Shown: positions 1 through 6,624 of the stretch, piece after piece
Layout: every line of letters starts with the position of its first letter
Position numbering within the stretch: position 1 is the stretch's first letter
NCBI GenBank assembly: GCA_027065245.1
Contig: JAMOOS010000063.1
Coordinates: 1-17,113 of the forward strand
DNA length: 17,113 nt
Direction of reading: 5' to 3'
Source: Desulfuromonadaceae bacterium
GTDB taxonomy: Bacteria; Desulfobacterota; Desulfuromonadia; Desulfuromonadales; Desulfuromonadaceae
Made by a program: the position numbers and the translations under genes
Notes under the pieces: generated by a model
Database searches by the model: none
Told to the model about the DNA's origin: nothing
Seen by the model: only the letters and a program-made list of their open reading frames with translations

Positions 1-735
1 GGGAATAGTCAACAGATGACGCAGACGGGTAGCCGCCACGCTGGCGATAAAGGTGAGCACCAGCGCCAGATGCAACCACCACAGGCCACGGTGCCAATCG
101 GCGGCGGCAGCGGCGCTCTGGGCGGAAAACAGCGGCGTTACCAGATAGCCGACGGGAGAAAATATCGCTATATTCCCATGGGCGGTAATACCTTTGGCGA
201 CCATTCGTGCCGCTTCCAGCATAAAACCGCTGCCGATAATGCCCAGCAACAGGGCATACAGCAACACGTCGCCAGCGGTAATGCTCATCTCTTCGCGCCG
301 CCACACAAAACGGCGCAGTGCCAGTGCGGTAAGCGCCAGTGCCGCCAGGGCACCGGCAATGTCCAGAACCAGAGAAAATCCCAGATAAAACCAGCCGTTG
401 AGAAAACGCCAACCCCACAGCGGCGCGGTTATATCGGCCTGGACAAACACCAGAACCGTACCCAGCCCAAGTGTGACAAAACTGTAAAACAGCAGCGCAT
501 GGACCCGGCCATAGCCGGTTGTCATCACCTTTTGCTGGCTTAGCACCAACCGCAGCGCTGCAAACAAACGCTCACGCAACGCGTCGCCGCGCGCTAACGG
601 ACCACCGCGCCGGTAAATCGCCAGCCGCCGCCACACACTCCAGGCCAGCAGCGCCAATGCCAGCGCACTGAGCAGGTACATGGGCAGCGTCACCGCGTGA
701 CCGACATTCCAGTAGATCTCTCTTCCTACCTGCAT
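1..735 (-). CDS. NarI-like membrane domain of a heterodisulfide-reductase-related Fe-S oxidoreductase (3' end outside window)
   Basis: An open frame of 245 codons runs from ATG at 735 to the left edge with no stop, so the protein is cut by the window. The visible part is very hydrophobic, with about five membrane segments (residues 14-35, 78-99, 116-140, 157-174, 218-236) and histidines at 79, 215, 222 and 240 that could bind haem. The pattern, ending in WWLHLALVLTFI then TRLRHLLTIP, resembles the nitrate reductase gamma (NarI) domain that in anaerobes is fused to a ferredoxin-like, CCG-domain Fe-S part; that part would lie beyond base 1. In such fusions the protein is thought to pass electrons from acyl-CoA dehydrogenase and ETF to menaquinone. 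It starts 24 bases after the acyl-CoA dehydrogenase stop, with GGAGG five bases before the ATG, so it belongs to the operon. The family call is good; the electron-transfer role is inferred from context. Confidence 0.8.
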   Translation of the reverse strand, partial: MQVGREIYWNVGHAVTLPMYLLSALALALLAWSVWRRLAIYRRGGPLARGDALRERLFAALRLVLSQQKVMTTGYGRVHALLFYSFVTLGLGTVLVFVQADITAPLWGWRFLNGWFYLGFSLVLDIAGALAALALTALALRRFVWRREEMSITAGDVLLYALLLGIIGSGFMLEAARMVAKGITAHGNIAIFSPVGYLVTPLFSAQSAAAAADWHRGLWWLHLALVLTFIASVAATRLRHLLTIP

Positions 736-759
736 CACCACCTCCAAGCGCCGCCGCAG

Positions 760-1902
760 CTACTGATTAAGCAGCAGCCTGGCAATGATCAGGCGCTGGA
801 TTTCGTTGGTTCCTTCGTAAATCTCGGTGATGCGGGCATCGCGATACATCCGCTCCACTTCGTAGTCGCAGATAAAACCGTAACCGCCGTGAATTTGAAT
901 CGCCTGGCTGCATACCCAGGTGGCGCATTCAGAGGCGCTCATTTTGCACAGCGCCGACTGCAGCGTGTAGTTCTTGCCGCTTTGTTTAAGCATCGCCGCC
1001 TTGTAGGTGATGAGCTTGCTCGCTTCGATGCGGGCATACATATCGGCCAGTTTGAACTGGATGGCCTGCATATCGCCAATCCGCTTGCCGAACTGGCGCC
1101 GCTCGCCGGCGTAGGCTACAGCACGCTCAAAAGCGCCCTCGGCCAGCCCCAACGCCTGGGCGGCAATACCGATCCGTCCACCGTTAAGGGTTTCCATGGC
1201 AATGTTAAAGCCCTGCCCCTCCTCGCCGAGGAGGTTATCCACCGGCAGACGCAGATCGTCAAAGGCAAACGCAGTGGTATAGCTGCCGCGAATCCCCATC
1301 TTGTTTTCGTTTTTAAGGATGGTGATACCCGCTGAGTTCAAATCGACAATAAACGCCGTTACCCCTTTGTGTTTAAGGCTTTTATCTCTGGTGGCAAACA
1401 AAATACCGGTACCGTTGCAGGCACCGTTGGTGATAAACATCTTGCCGCCGTTGATGACAAATTCATCGCCGTCGCGGCGGTAGCTGGTGGACAGCGCCGC
1501 CACATCACTGCCGGCATCTGGTTCCGTCAGCATAAAACAGCCGATTTTTTCGCCACTGGCCAAAGCGGGCAGAAAGCGCTGTTTCTGCTCTTCGCTGCCA
1601 TAGCGCAAAATGGGATCGCAGGCCAGGGAGGTGTGAGCGGAGATCATCACCCCACTGGAACCGCACGCCTTGGAAACCTCCTCCACCACCAGCACATAAG
1701 AAAGGATATCCAGCCCGGCACCACCGTACTGTTCCGGTATATAACTGCCGAGCATTCCCATGGCGCCCATCTGGGCAAACAGCTCTTGGGGAATCTCATG
1801 TTCTTCATCAATTTTCATCGCTATCGGCTTGATTTCATTGGCAACAAAATCGCTTAAACTGTCACGCAACACTTTGTGGTCATCGCTTAATTCAAATAAC
1901 AT
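760..1902 (-). CDS. short-chain acyl-CoA dehydrogenase (butyryl-CoA dehydrogenase type)
   Basis: FAD enzyme oxidising a short acyl-CoA to the 2-enoyl-CoA, or the reverse, with electrons going to ETF. Both family signatures are present: FMLTEPDAGSD (residues 123-133) and the C-terminal QIHGGYGF (336-343), followed by YRDARI and YEGTNEIQRL. The glutamate of YEGTNE (E363) sits where the catalytic base lies in short- and medium-chain enzymes. I chose ATG 1902 (380 aa, the usual length) because GGAGGAT lies just before it. An in-frame ATG at 1917 would place that ribosome binding site inside the gene and has none of its own. The gene is 20 bases after the enoyl-CoA hydratase stop and 24 bases before the membrane redox gene. 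No etfAB is visible; it may lie to the left. Substrate length cannot be fixed from the sequence. Confidence 0.95.
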   Translation of the reverse strand: MLFELSDDHKVLRDSLSDFVANEIKPIAMKIDEEHEIPQELFAQMGAMGMLGSYIPEQYGGAGLDILSYVLVVEEVSKACGSSGVMISAHTSLACDPILRYGSEEQKQRFLPALASGEKIGCFMLTEPDAGSDVAALSTSYRRDGDEFVINGGKMFITNGACNGTGILFATRDKSLKHKGVTAFIVDLNSAGITILKNENKMGIRGSYTTAFAFDDLRLPVDNLLGEEGQGFNIAMETLNGGRIGIAAQALGLAEGAFERAVAYAGERRQFGKRIGDMQAIQFKLADMYARIEASKLITYKAAMLKQSGKNYTLQSALCKMSASECATWVCSQAIQIHGGYGFICDYEVERMYRDARITEIYEGTNEIQRLIIARLLLNQ

Positions 1903-1922
1903 TACATCCTCCGACATAAAAT

Positions 1923-2705
1923 TTATCGCCCGCAGAAACAGGCTTGACGTTTTTCACTAAAAGCGCTCATCCCCTCTTTCTGGTCGGCGCTGGAAAACAA
2001 CACCCCGAACAGCGCCGCCTCGTAACGCAGACCGTTATCGCTGTCCATCTCCAGACCGTTATTGATGGCGTCCTTGGCATAGCCAACCGCCAGTGACGAG
2101 TTGGCGGCAATGCGTCCGGCCAGTTGCCGCACAGCTGGCAGCAGTTCGTCGGCGGGGCACACTTTGTTGACAATCCCCCACGCCAGAGCCTGTTCGGCGT
2201 CTATCATGGCGGCGCTGAACACCAGCTCGCGCGCTCGCGCGACACCGATAAGCCGCGCCAGTTTTTGCGTGCCGCCAAAACCGGGAATAATTCCCAGTCC
2301 CACTTCAGGAAAACCCAGTCTGGCGGTGGCGGCGGCATAGATAAAATCGCACGCCAGCGCCAGTTCCAACCCACCACCGAGAGCAAAACCGTTTACCGCC
2401 GCGATTACCGGCTTGCCCAACGCACTGAGCCGACCAAGCACCTGCTGGCCACGCCGGGCGAACTGGTGCCCCTGACAACTGTCCATGGCCTGCATCTGGC
2501 GGATATCCGCACCGGCCACAAAAGCTTTGTCGCCGCTGCCGGTAACAATAAGTACTTTTACCGCTGCATCAGCAGCAACCACCTGCACCGCCTGTTCCAA
2601 CTCCTCCAACACCGTCAGGTTGAGGGCGTTGAGGGCTTGGGGACGATTGACGGTTAGCTCGGCTACGCCGGACTGTTCATCTGTCGTTAGAATGATATGT
2701 TCCAT
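1923..2705 (-). CDS. enoyl-CoA hydratase (crotonase family)
   Basis: Hydrates 2-enoyl-CoA to (S)-3-hydroxyacyl-CoA in short-chain beta-oxidation. The 260-aa protein has the crotonase core. The oxyanion-hole segments are AFVAGADI (61-68) and FALGGGLELALACD (107-120). Both catalytic glutamates are present, E114 in GGGLELA and E134 in GFPEVGLG, matching Glu144 and Glu164 of rat mitochondrial enoyl-CoA hydratase. The C-terminus KEGMSAFSEKR is also typical. The start at 2705 gives the normal family length and leaves a 16-base gap to the upstream dehydrogenase. A longer frame opening at 2771 would overlap that gene by 50 bases and is unlikely. A G-rich AGGGGG lies about 7 bases before the chosen ATG. 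Having both glutamates argues for a true hydratase rather than another crotonase activity. Confidence 0.94.
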   Translation of the reverse strand: MEHIILTTDEQSGVAELTVNRPQALNALNLTVLEELEQAVQVVAADAAVKVLIVTGSGDKAFVAGADIRQMQAMDSCQGHQFARRGQQVLGRLSALGKPVIAAVNGFALGGGLELALACDFIYAAATARLGFPEVGLGIIPGFGGTQKLARLIGVARARELVFSAAMIDAEQALAWGIVNKVCPADELLPAVRQLAGRIAANSSLAVGYAKDAINNGLEMDSDNGLRYEAALFGVLFSSADQKEGMSAFSEKRQACFCGR

Positions 2706-2721
2706 CCCTGTTCCCCCTTTT

Positions 2722-3564
2722 TTAGTAGGTATAGAAACCGCGCCCGGATTTACGCCCGTAGTAACCGGCATTGACCATCTTCACCAGCAGCGGGCACGGG
2801 CGATATTTGGGATCTTTGAAGCCGTTGTAGAGCACCTCGGCGATGGCCAGCACCGTGTCCAGGCCGATAAAATCAGCCAGAGTCAGCGGGCCCATGGGCT
2901 GGTTGGTGCCCAGTTTCATCCCTTTGTCGATATCCTCGACGGACGCAACCCCTTCGTAAACGGCAAATACCGCTTCGTTGATCATGGGAATCAGCACCCG
3001 ATTGACGATGAAGCCGGGATAATCCTGAGCCACCGCCATCTCCTTGCCCAGACGGCCAACCAGCGCGGCAATGGCGGCAAAGGTGTCGTCACTGGTGGCA
3101 TGGCCGCGAATTACCTCCACCAGTTTCATCACCGGCACCGGATTCATAAAATGCATACCGATTACCTGCTGCGGACGACGCGTGGCTGAGGCGATGCGGG
3201 TAATGGGGATAGACGAGGTATTGGAAGCCAGAATGGCAGCGGCGGGGAGGATTTCATCCATACGTGAAAAAATCTCCAGTTTCAGCGCCTCATTTTCACT
3301 CACCGCTTCAATGGCCAAATCGCAATCGGCCAGGCTGTCCATATCAGTTACCGCAGTGATACGGGCAACAATTTCCGCCACCGCCGTCGCCGGAATAACC
3401 CCTTTATCCGCCTGACGCGTGAGATTTTTGCCGATGGTCGCCACCGCTTTATCCAGTTGCTCAGCGCTGATATCGTACAGCACCACCTCAAGTCCACTGG
3501 CCGCCAGCACATGAGCAATGCCGTTGCCCATCTGACCAGCACCGAGAACCGCCACTTTGTTCAT
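2722..3564 (-). CDS. hbd: 3-hydroxybutyryl-CoA dehydrogenase
   Basis: NAD(P)-dependent oxidation of 3-hydroxyacyl-CoA to 3-oxoacyl-CoA. The 280-aa length is standard for the single-domain bacterial enzyme. The N-terminus carries the Rossmann motif GAGQMGNGIA (8-17). The catalytic pair is H138 (GMHFMNP) and E150 (KLVEVI), twelve residues apart as in the human enzyme (His158/Glu170). Ser117 in SNTSS and Asn188 in GFIVNRVL are the other conserved active-site residues. The C-terminal signature GPLTLADFIGLD and the ending GRGFYTY fit the Hbd/PaaH group. AAGGAG lies 6 bases before the ATG. It is third in the operon, 74 bases after the thiolase and 16 bases before the hydratase. Whether it works in butyrate formation or breakdown depends on the organism. 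Confidence 0.95.
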   Translation of the reverse strand: MNKVAVLGAGQMGNGIAHVLAASGLEVVLYDISAEQLDKAVATIGKNLTRQADKGVIPATAVAEIVARITAVTDMDSLADCDLAIEAVSENEALKLEIFSRMDEILPAAAILASNTSSIPITRIASATRRPQQVIGMHFMNPVPVMKLVEVIRGHATSDDTFAAIAALVGRLGKEMAVAQDYPGFIVNRVLIPMINEAVFAVYEGVASVEDIDKGMKLGTNQPMGPLTLADFIGLDTVLAIAEVLYNGFKDPKYRPCPLLVKMVNAGYYGRKSGRGFYTY

Positions 3565-3609
3565 AACAATCTCCTTTTTACGTTAAAACAAGCATAAAAA
3601 TACCCGTAA

Positions 3610-3627
3610 GCCGTACATAACTACGGC
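3610..3627 (-). other. small hairpin between thiolase and hbd genes
   Basis: GCCGTA (3610-3615) pairs with TACGGC (3622-3627) across a 6-base loop, inside the 74-base gap, the widest in the operon apart from the 92 bases before the thiolase. No T-run follows directly on the minus strand, so it is more likely an mRNA processing or stability element than a terminator. Confidence 0.3.
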
Positions 3628-3638
3628 CTGATAACAGA

Positions 3639-4811
3639 TCAGACGCGCTCGAAAATCGCGGCAACGGCCTCGCCGCCCCCGATACATAACACCGCCAGGC
3701 CATAACGCTGGCGACGGCGATGCAGTTCACGCACCAAGGTAGCGGCCAGCCGGGCGCCACTGGCCCCCAGCGGATGACCGATGGATACCGCGCCACCGTT
3801 GACGTTCACCTTGTCCTCATCCAGCTTGAGAGCGTCAATAGCCAGCAGCGCCACAGCGGCAAACGCTTCGTTGATCTCAAACAGGGCTATTTCATCCAGA
3901 CTGATACCGGCGCGCTCACACACCTTGCCAATGGCCTCCACCGGCGCTTCGGGAAAATAATCGGGCGCCAGACTGCTGGTAGCCGCCGCCACCAGGCGCG
4001 CCCGGACAGTAAGATTGTGTTGCTTGACTGCCTCCTCACCGGCCAGCAGGGCAAAGGCGGCGCCATCGCTGATAATGGAAGCATTGGCGGCGGTTATGCT
4101 GCCGTCTTTGGCAAACACCGGCCGCAGTTGGGTCATTTTATCCAGGTTGCATTTGAATGGCTCCTCATCCCGCGCCACCATCAGTTCCCCTTTTCTGCCA
4201 GCGGCCACAGCCACCAGTTCCTCGGCAAAAATCCCCTGCTCCACCGCTTGCTGAGCACGCTGATAAGAGCGACGAGCATAATCATCCTGACGTTCACGGC
4301 TGATATGGTTGCGCGCCACTGCCGCTTCGGCAATCACTCCCATATGGTTGCCGCTGTAGGGATCCTGCAAGCCGTCGGCAATCATCAGGTCCACCAGTTC
4401 ACCGCCACCCAGTCGATAACCGGCCCGCGCCTGCGCCAGCAGATGCGGAGCCAGCGACATATTCTCCATTCCACCAGCAACCACCACGGCGGCATTACCC
4501 AGACGGATGGCATCAGCGGCCAGCATCATGGCCTTCAGGCCACTGCCGCACACCTTGTTGATGGTCATGGCGGCAACGCTGTCGGGCAGCCCGGCGTAAC
4601 GCATGGCCTGCCGTGCCGGTGCCTGACCACAACCACCGCTGAGCACCTGACCGGCGATAACCTCGTCAACCGCCGCCGCATCCAGCCCACTGCGCTCCAT
4701 CAATGCCTTGATTACCGTTGCCCCAAGTTTCGCTGCCGGAATCCGGCTCAACGCGCCGCCCAACGATCCAAACGGCGTCCGTAACGCCTCAACAACAAAC
4801 ACCTCTTGCAT
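3639..4811 (-). CDS. acetyl-CoA acetyltransferase / 3-ketoacyl-CoA thiolase
   Basis: Thiolase that splits acetoacetyl-CoA or a 3-oxoacyl-CoA with CoA, or condenses two acetyl-CoA. It is full length at 390 aa. The acyl-accepting cysteine is C88 in INKVCGSGLKA; the C-terminal active-site set is N314 (FEINEAFA), H346 (GHPLGASGAR) and C376 (CIGGGEA). Start MQEVFVVEALRTPFG is typical for the degradative/biosynthetic acetyl-CoA acetyltransferase branch. AAGGGGG lies about nine bases before the ATG. The gap to the preceding gene is 92 bases and contains an ACGT-type palindrome (4843-4858), so it may have some expression independent of the first gene. Chain-length preference (AtoB or FadA type) is not decided by the sequence. 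Confidence 0.94.
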   Translation of the reverse strand: MQEVFVVEALRTPFGSLGGALSRIPAAKLGATVIKALMERSGLDAAAVDEVIAGQVLSGGCGQAPARQAMRYAGLPDSVAAMTINKVCGSGLKAMMLAADAIRLGNAAVVVAGGMENMSLAPHLLAQARAGYRLGGGELVDLMIADGLQDPYSGNHMGVIAEAAVARNHISRERQDDYARRSYQRAQQAVEQGIFAEELVAVAAGRKGELMVARDEEPFKCNLDKMTQLRPVFAKDGSITAANASIISDGAAFALLAGEEAVKQHNLTVRARLVAAATSSLAPDYFPEAPVEAIGKVCERAGISLDEIALFEINEAFAAVALLAIDALKLDEDKVNVNGGAVSIGHPLGASGARLAATLVRELHRRRQRYGLAVLCIGGGEAVAAIFERV

Positions 4812-4842
4812 GACAATTACCCCCTTCTCACTCGATGTCTAT

Positions 4843-4858
4843 TTAACGTAAACGTAAA
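4843..4858. promoter_or_regulatory. candidate MerR/LiuR-type operator before the thiolase gene
   Basis: TTAACGTAAACGTAAA is a near-perfect palindrome: arms TTAACGT and ACGTAAA differ from exact symmetry at one position, around a central AA. It lies 31 bases before the thiolase ATG, in the 92-base gap of the operon. I recall ACGT-centred palindromes of this kind for LiuR of Proteobacteria. I see no convincing -10/-35 pair beside it. Confidence 0.45.
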
Positions 4859-4903
4859 CCTATAGAAACAGAAAAACAAAAACCGGCCCAAGCTAACCCG
4901 CAG

Positions 4904-5440
4904 TTACGCGATAACAAACTCCCAGGCACAATAATATTCCTGTGGATGGGCATCAGGCGGGCAGCAGATGCAGCGGGTAACAATCCGCTCATCTACAGTA
5001 CGGGCAAAACCGCTGTATTCCACCAGACCAACACTCTTGCAGGGAAAATCAGCCAGCCCCTTGCGCCGACGCGCCGCCTGCACCCGACAGTCGTTCATGC
5101 GAAACACCACGCGCTTGTCACTTTGCTCCACGCATTCCTGCACATTGAGACGGGCATACATCCGCTGCTCCAGACAGCGCACCAACGCCGCGATACCACC
5201 ACCGGGAGCAATTCCCAGCCGTTTCATAATCCGCTGCGCCTCCAGTACGGTAAACTTTTCCCACGCCTCAGCATCGGCGGCTATGGCTGCCTCCATACCA
5301 TAACGCCGTTCCATTGCCTGAAACCACAAACCATCATGAGCCAGCCAGTTTTTGGCATCGTCGATAATGCAGGCAATCAGTTCATCTTTGCTCATGTTCC
5401 GCAACACCTTAAGTCCGCTAACTTCAGCAGTTTCAGCCAT
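4904..5440 (-). CDS. Cys-rich DUF6125-like protein, first gene of the beta-oxidation operon
   Basis: Soluble 178-aa protein of unknown function. The N-terminal half is helical with the run HDGLWFQAMERRYG (35-48). The C-terminal half is rich in cysteine: C103, C118, C134, C157, C159, C160 and C171, including a CxCC group and the closing motifs CPPDAHP and CAWEF. From memory this fits the DUF6125 family, seen in anaerobes near acyl-CoA genes; I cannot check this here. The cysteine spacing could bind a metal or Fe-S cluster, but that is inference. I take ATG 5440 because GGAGG lies five bases before it; the in-frame ATG at 5452 would swallow that site and has none. It is the promoter-proximal gene, 92 bases before the thiolase, so it is probably co-expressed with beta-oxidation. 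Confidence 0.8.
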   Translation of the reverse strand: MAETAEVSGLKVLRNMSKDELIACIIDDAKNWLAHDGLWFQAMERRYGMEAAIAADAEAWEKFTVLEAQRIMKRLGIAPGGGIAALVRCLEQRMYARLNVQECVEQSDKRVVFRMNDCRVQAARRRKGLADFPCKSVGLVEYSGFARTVDERIVTRCICCPPDAHPQEYYCAWEFVIA

Positions 5441-5488
5441 TTCATCCTCCATATCATATCATTACGGCCCCGTGTCACTGTCCGTGCC

Positions 5489-5516
5489 ATGTTATCACCA
5501 CTTACGTGCATGTCAA
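5489..5516 (-). promoter_or_regulatory. candidate promoter of the beta-oxidation operon
   Basis: On the minus strand a perfect -35 TTGACA (5516-5511) is followed after 16 bases by TAACAT (5494-5489), four of six matches to the -10 consensus. It lies about 50 bases before the first gene (start 5440). The -35 box overlaps one ACGT-type palindrome and touches the AT-rich inverted repeat, so it is likely to be regulated. MerR activators usually work on 19-20 base spacers; this one is shorter, so repression is as likely as activation. Confidence 0.5.
5501..5516. promoter_or_regulatory. candidate MerR/LiuR-type operator over the -35 box
   Basis: Read on the minus strand, TTGACATGCACGTAAG is an imperfect palindrome built around AC(G/A)T half-sites. 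It shares 10 of 16 positions with the site at 4843-4858. It covers the TTGACA -35 box of the beta-oxidation operon promoter. Confidence 0.4.
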
Positions 5517-5542
5517 TATAAAATAAAACTCTATTTTATATT
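5515..5542. promoter_or_regulatory. AT-rich 11-bp inverted repeat, candidate operator or UP-like element
   Basis: AATATAAAATA (5515-5525) and its exact reverse complement TATTTTATATT (5532-5542) are separated by 6 bases. The repeat sits directly upstream of the predicted minus-strand -35 box, overlapping it by two bases, and between the two divergent genes. Its composition differs sharply from the surrounding GC-rich DNA. No T-run or gene end is present, so it is not a terminator. Confidence 0.5.
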
Positions 5543-5718
5543 TACACAATTGCCATTGACATCTGATACAGATAGCGTCTGTCATCCTGAAGATCACTGA
5601 TCGGCGCAACAGAAAAAACCACCGCTGCAATTTATCCGGATTAAGGCTCGACAAACGGCGGATAAACATATTACTCTCGCCGCGATATGATAATTTTTAC
5701 CACCGGACAGGAAAGATA

Positions 5719-6144
5719 ATGGCAGAAGAAGAGGAACTGAAATCCATTGGCGAAGTCGCTAAAGAACTGGGGATAACCACCAGGACGCTAAGGTTCTGGG
5801 ACGAGGTGGGCATCATCGAGGCATCACCACGCTCCAGCGGCAGCAACCGCTTTTTTACTCCGTACATGGTGCGCCGCATCAAGTTCATCATCAAACTCAA
5901 GGAACTGGGGCTGTCGATCAAAGAGATGCAGCATTTGTACGAGTACTACGGCCAGGCCAAGCGCACCGACAAGATGATCCCGCAACTGGTTACCCTGCTG
6001 GATGAACACGTGAAACAGATTGATGCTAAAATTGAAAAATTATCCTCGCTTCGCGAAGATATAGTCACCTACCGTGAACATATAAAACAGCGGGCGGCCA
6101 ACATGAATATTACTACCGACAACCGGATGGAGCAGGGTTTCTGA
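5719..6144 (+). CDS. MerR-family transcriptional regulator, probably of the adjacent acyl-CoA operon
   Basis: A 141-aa regulator with the MerR winged helix-turn-helix at the N-terminus: SIGEVAKELGITTRTLRFW (9-27), then the wing GSNRFFTPYMVRRI and helix ELGLSIKEMQHL. A long helix (about 82-120) should form the dimer coiled coil. The short C-terminal tail has no cysteine at all, which argues against metal or redox sensing of the MerR, CueR or SoxR kind. Length and lack of cysteines resemble LiuR-type regulators of branched-chain amino acid and fatty acid breakdown; that assignment is inferred from context. It is divergent from the beta-oxidation operon with 278 bases between start codons. The ribosome binding site AGGAAAG lies upstream of the ATG. 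The ligand is unknown; an acyl-CoA would make sense. Confidence 0.88.
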   Translation: MAEEEELKSIGEVAKELGITTRTLRFWDEVGIIEASPRSSGSNRFFTPYMVRRIKFIIKLKELGLSIKEMQHLYEYYGQAKRTDKMIPQLVTLLDEHVKQIDAKIEKLSSLREDIVTYREHIKQRAANMNITTDNRMEQGF

Positions 6145-6158
6145 CAGCAAGTTTGCGG

Positions 6159-6187
6159 TTGATTTCCGCGCCGTTATGCGCTATACA
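6159..6187 (+). promoter_or_regulatory. candidate promoter of tRNA-Arg(CCG)
   Basis: TTGATT (6159-6164), 17-base spacer, then TATACA (6182-6187), ending 10 bases before the first base of the tRNA. It lies just after the MerR gene stop, so the tRNA need not depend on read-through. Confidence 0.5.
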
Positions 6188-6197
6188 CAATCTCCAC

Positions 6198-6274
6198 GCG
6201 CAATTGGCTCAGCTGGATAGAGCGTCGGCCTCCGGAGCCGAAGGTCGCAGGTTCGAATCCTGCATTGCGCGCCA
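6198..6274 (+). tRNA. tRNA-Arg (anticodon CCG)
   Basis: A full cloverleaf of 77 bases. The acceptor stem GCGCAAT (6198-6204) pairs with ATTGCGC (6264-6270), followed by discriminator G and an encoded CCA (6272-6274). The D arm is GCTC/GAGC. The anticodon stem is TCGGC/GCCGA with loop CTCCGGA, so the anticodon is CCG (6232-6234), reading the arginine codon CGG. The T arm is GCAGG, loop TTCGAAT, CCTGC. A terminator follows 29 bases later. Confidence 0.97.
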
Positions 6275-6302
6275 TACGCAAATAACATATGCAACATACA
6301 AA

Positions 6303-6340
6303 CAAAAAGCCCTTGATTTTTCAGGGGCTTTTTGTTTTTT
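6303..6340 (+). terminator. Rho-independent terminator after tRNA-Arg(CCG)
   Basis: A 14-bp stem (6303-6316 with 6321-6334, one G-T pair) has a TTTT loop and is followed by six T (6335-6340). The A-rich left arm means it could also stop minus-strand transcription. Confidence 0.9.
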
Positions 6341-6440
6341 GCAGTATTGCAGAAACATGGACAACAGTCGAATCCAGCCAATTACTCCACCGTCTCCAAC
6401 GCAAACCCGGTCATCTTTTGCCACAATGCTGACAAATATC

Positions 6441-6470
6441 TTGATTAAGGTACAACTGTCGGGCTATAAA
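6441..6470 (+). promoter_or_regulatory. candidate promoter of tRNA-Arg(CCT)
   Basis: TTGATT (6441-6446), 18-base spacer, TATAAA (6465-6470), ending 29 bases before the tRNA. The -35 box is identical to that of the first arginine tRNA. Confidence 0.5.
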
Positions 6471-6476
6471 TAGTGG

Positions 6477-6495
6477 CCCTGCCGCTGCGGCAGGG
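6477..6495 (+). other. perfect hairpin in the 5' leader of tRNA-Arg(CCT)
   Basis: CCCTGCCGC (6477-6485) and GCGGCAGGG (6487-6495) are exact reverse complements around a single base. It ends four bases before the tRNA, so it would lie in the precursor's 5' leader near the RNase P cleavage site. No T-run follows, so it is not a terminator. Confidence 0.6.
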
Positions 6496-6499
6496 AATC

Positions 6500-6576
6500 G
6501 GCCCCGTAGCTCAGCTGGATAGAGCGGTCGCCTCCTAAGCGATAGGCCACAGGTTCGACTCCTGTCGGGGCCGCCA
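6500..6576 (+). tRNA. tRNA-Arg (anticodon CCT)
   Basis: A 77-base cloverleaf: acceptor GGCCCCG (6500-6506) pairs with CGGGGCC (6566-6572), then G and encoded CCA (6574-6576). Anticodon stem GTCGC/GCGAT (one G-T pair) with loop CTCCTAA gives anticodon CCT (6534-6536), which reads the arginine codon AGG. T arm ACAGG, loop TTCGACT, CCTGT. Confidence 0.97.
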
Positions 6577-6587
6577 GTTCATCACGC

Positions 6588-6624
6588 AAAAGCACCCGTA
6601 GCCTGAGGCAGCGGGTGCTTTTTT
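6588..6624. terminator. bidirectional terminator between tRNA-Arg(CCT) and apt
   Basis: An 11-bp perfect stem AAAAGCACCCG (6588-6598) / CGGGTGCTTTT (6612-6622) has a 13-base loop and T runs in both directions. It ends the tRNA on the plus strand. On the minus strand it starts inside the apt stop codon (6625-6623). Confidence 0.92.

Noticed and set aside
16..543. Plus-strand open frame of 175 codons
   Set aside because: Shadow of the minus-strand NarI-like gene, which has coherent membrane helices, a ribosome binding site and operon context.
3720..4784. Plus-strand open frame of 354 codons opposite the thiolase
   Set aside because: Antisense shadow; composition rich in His/Gln/Arg without any domain, while the minus strand is a complete thiolase with all active-site residues.
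6198..6576. The tRNA genes as integration sites of a genomic island
   Set aside because: No integrase, no repeated tRNA 3' end, and housekeeping genes on both sides.
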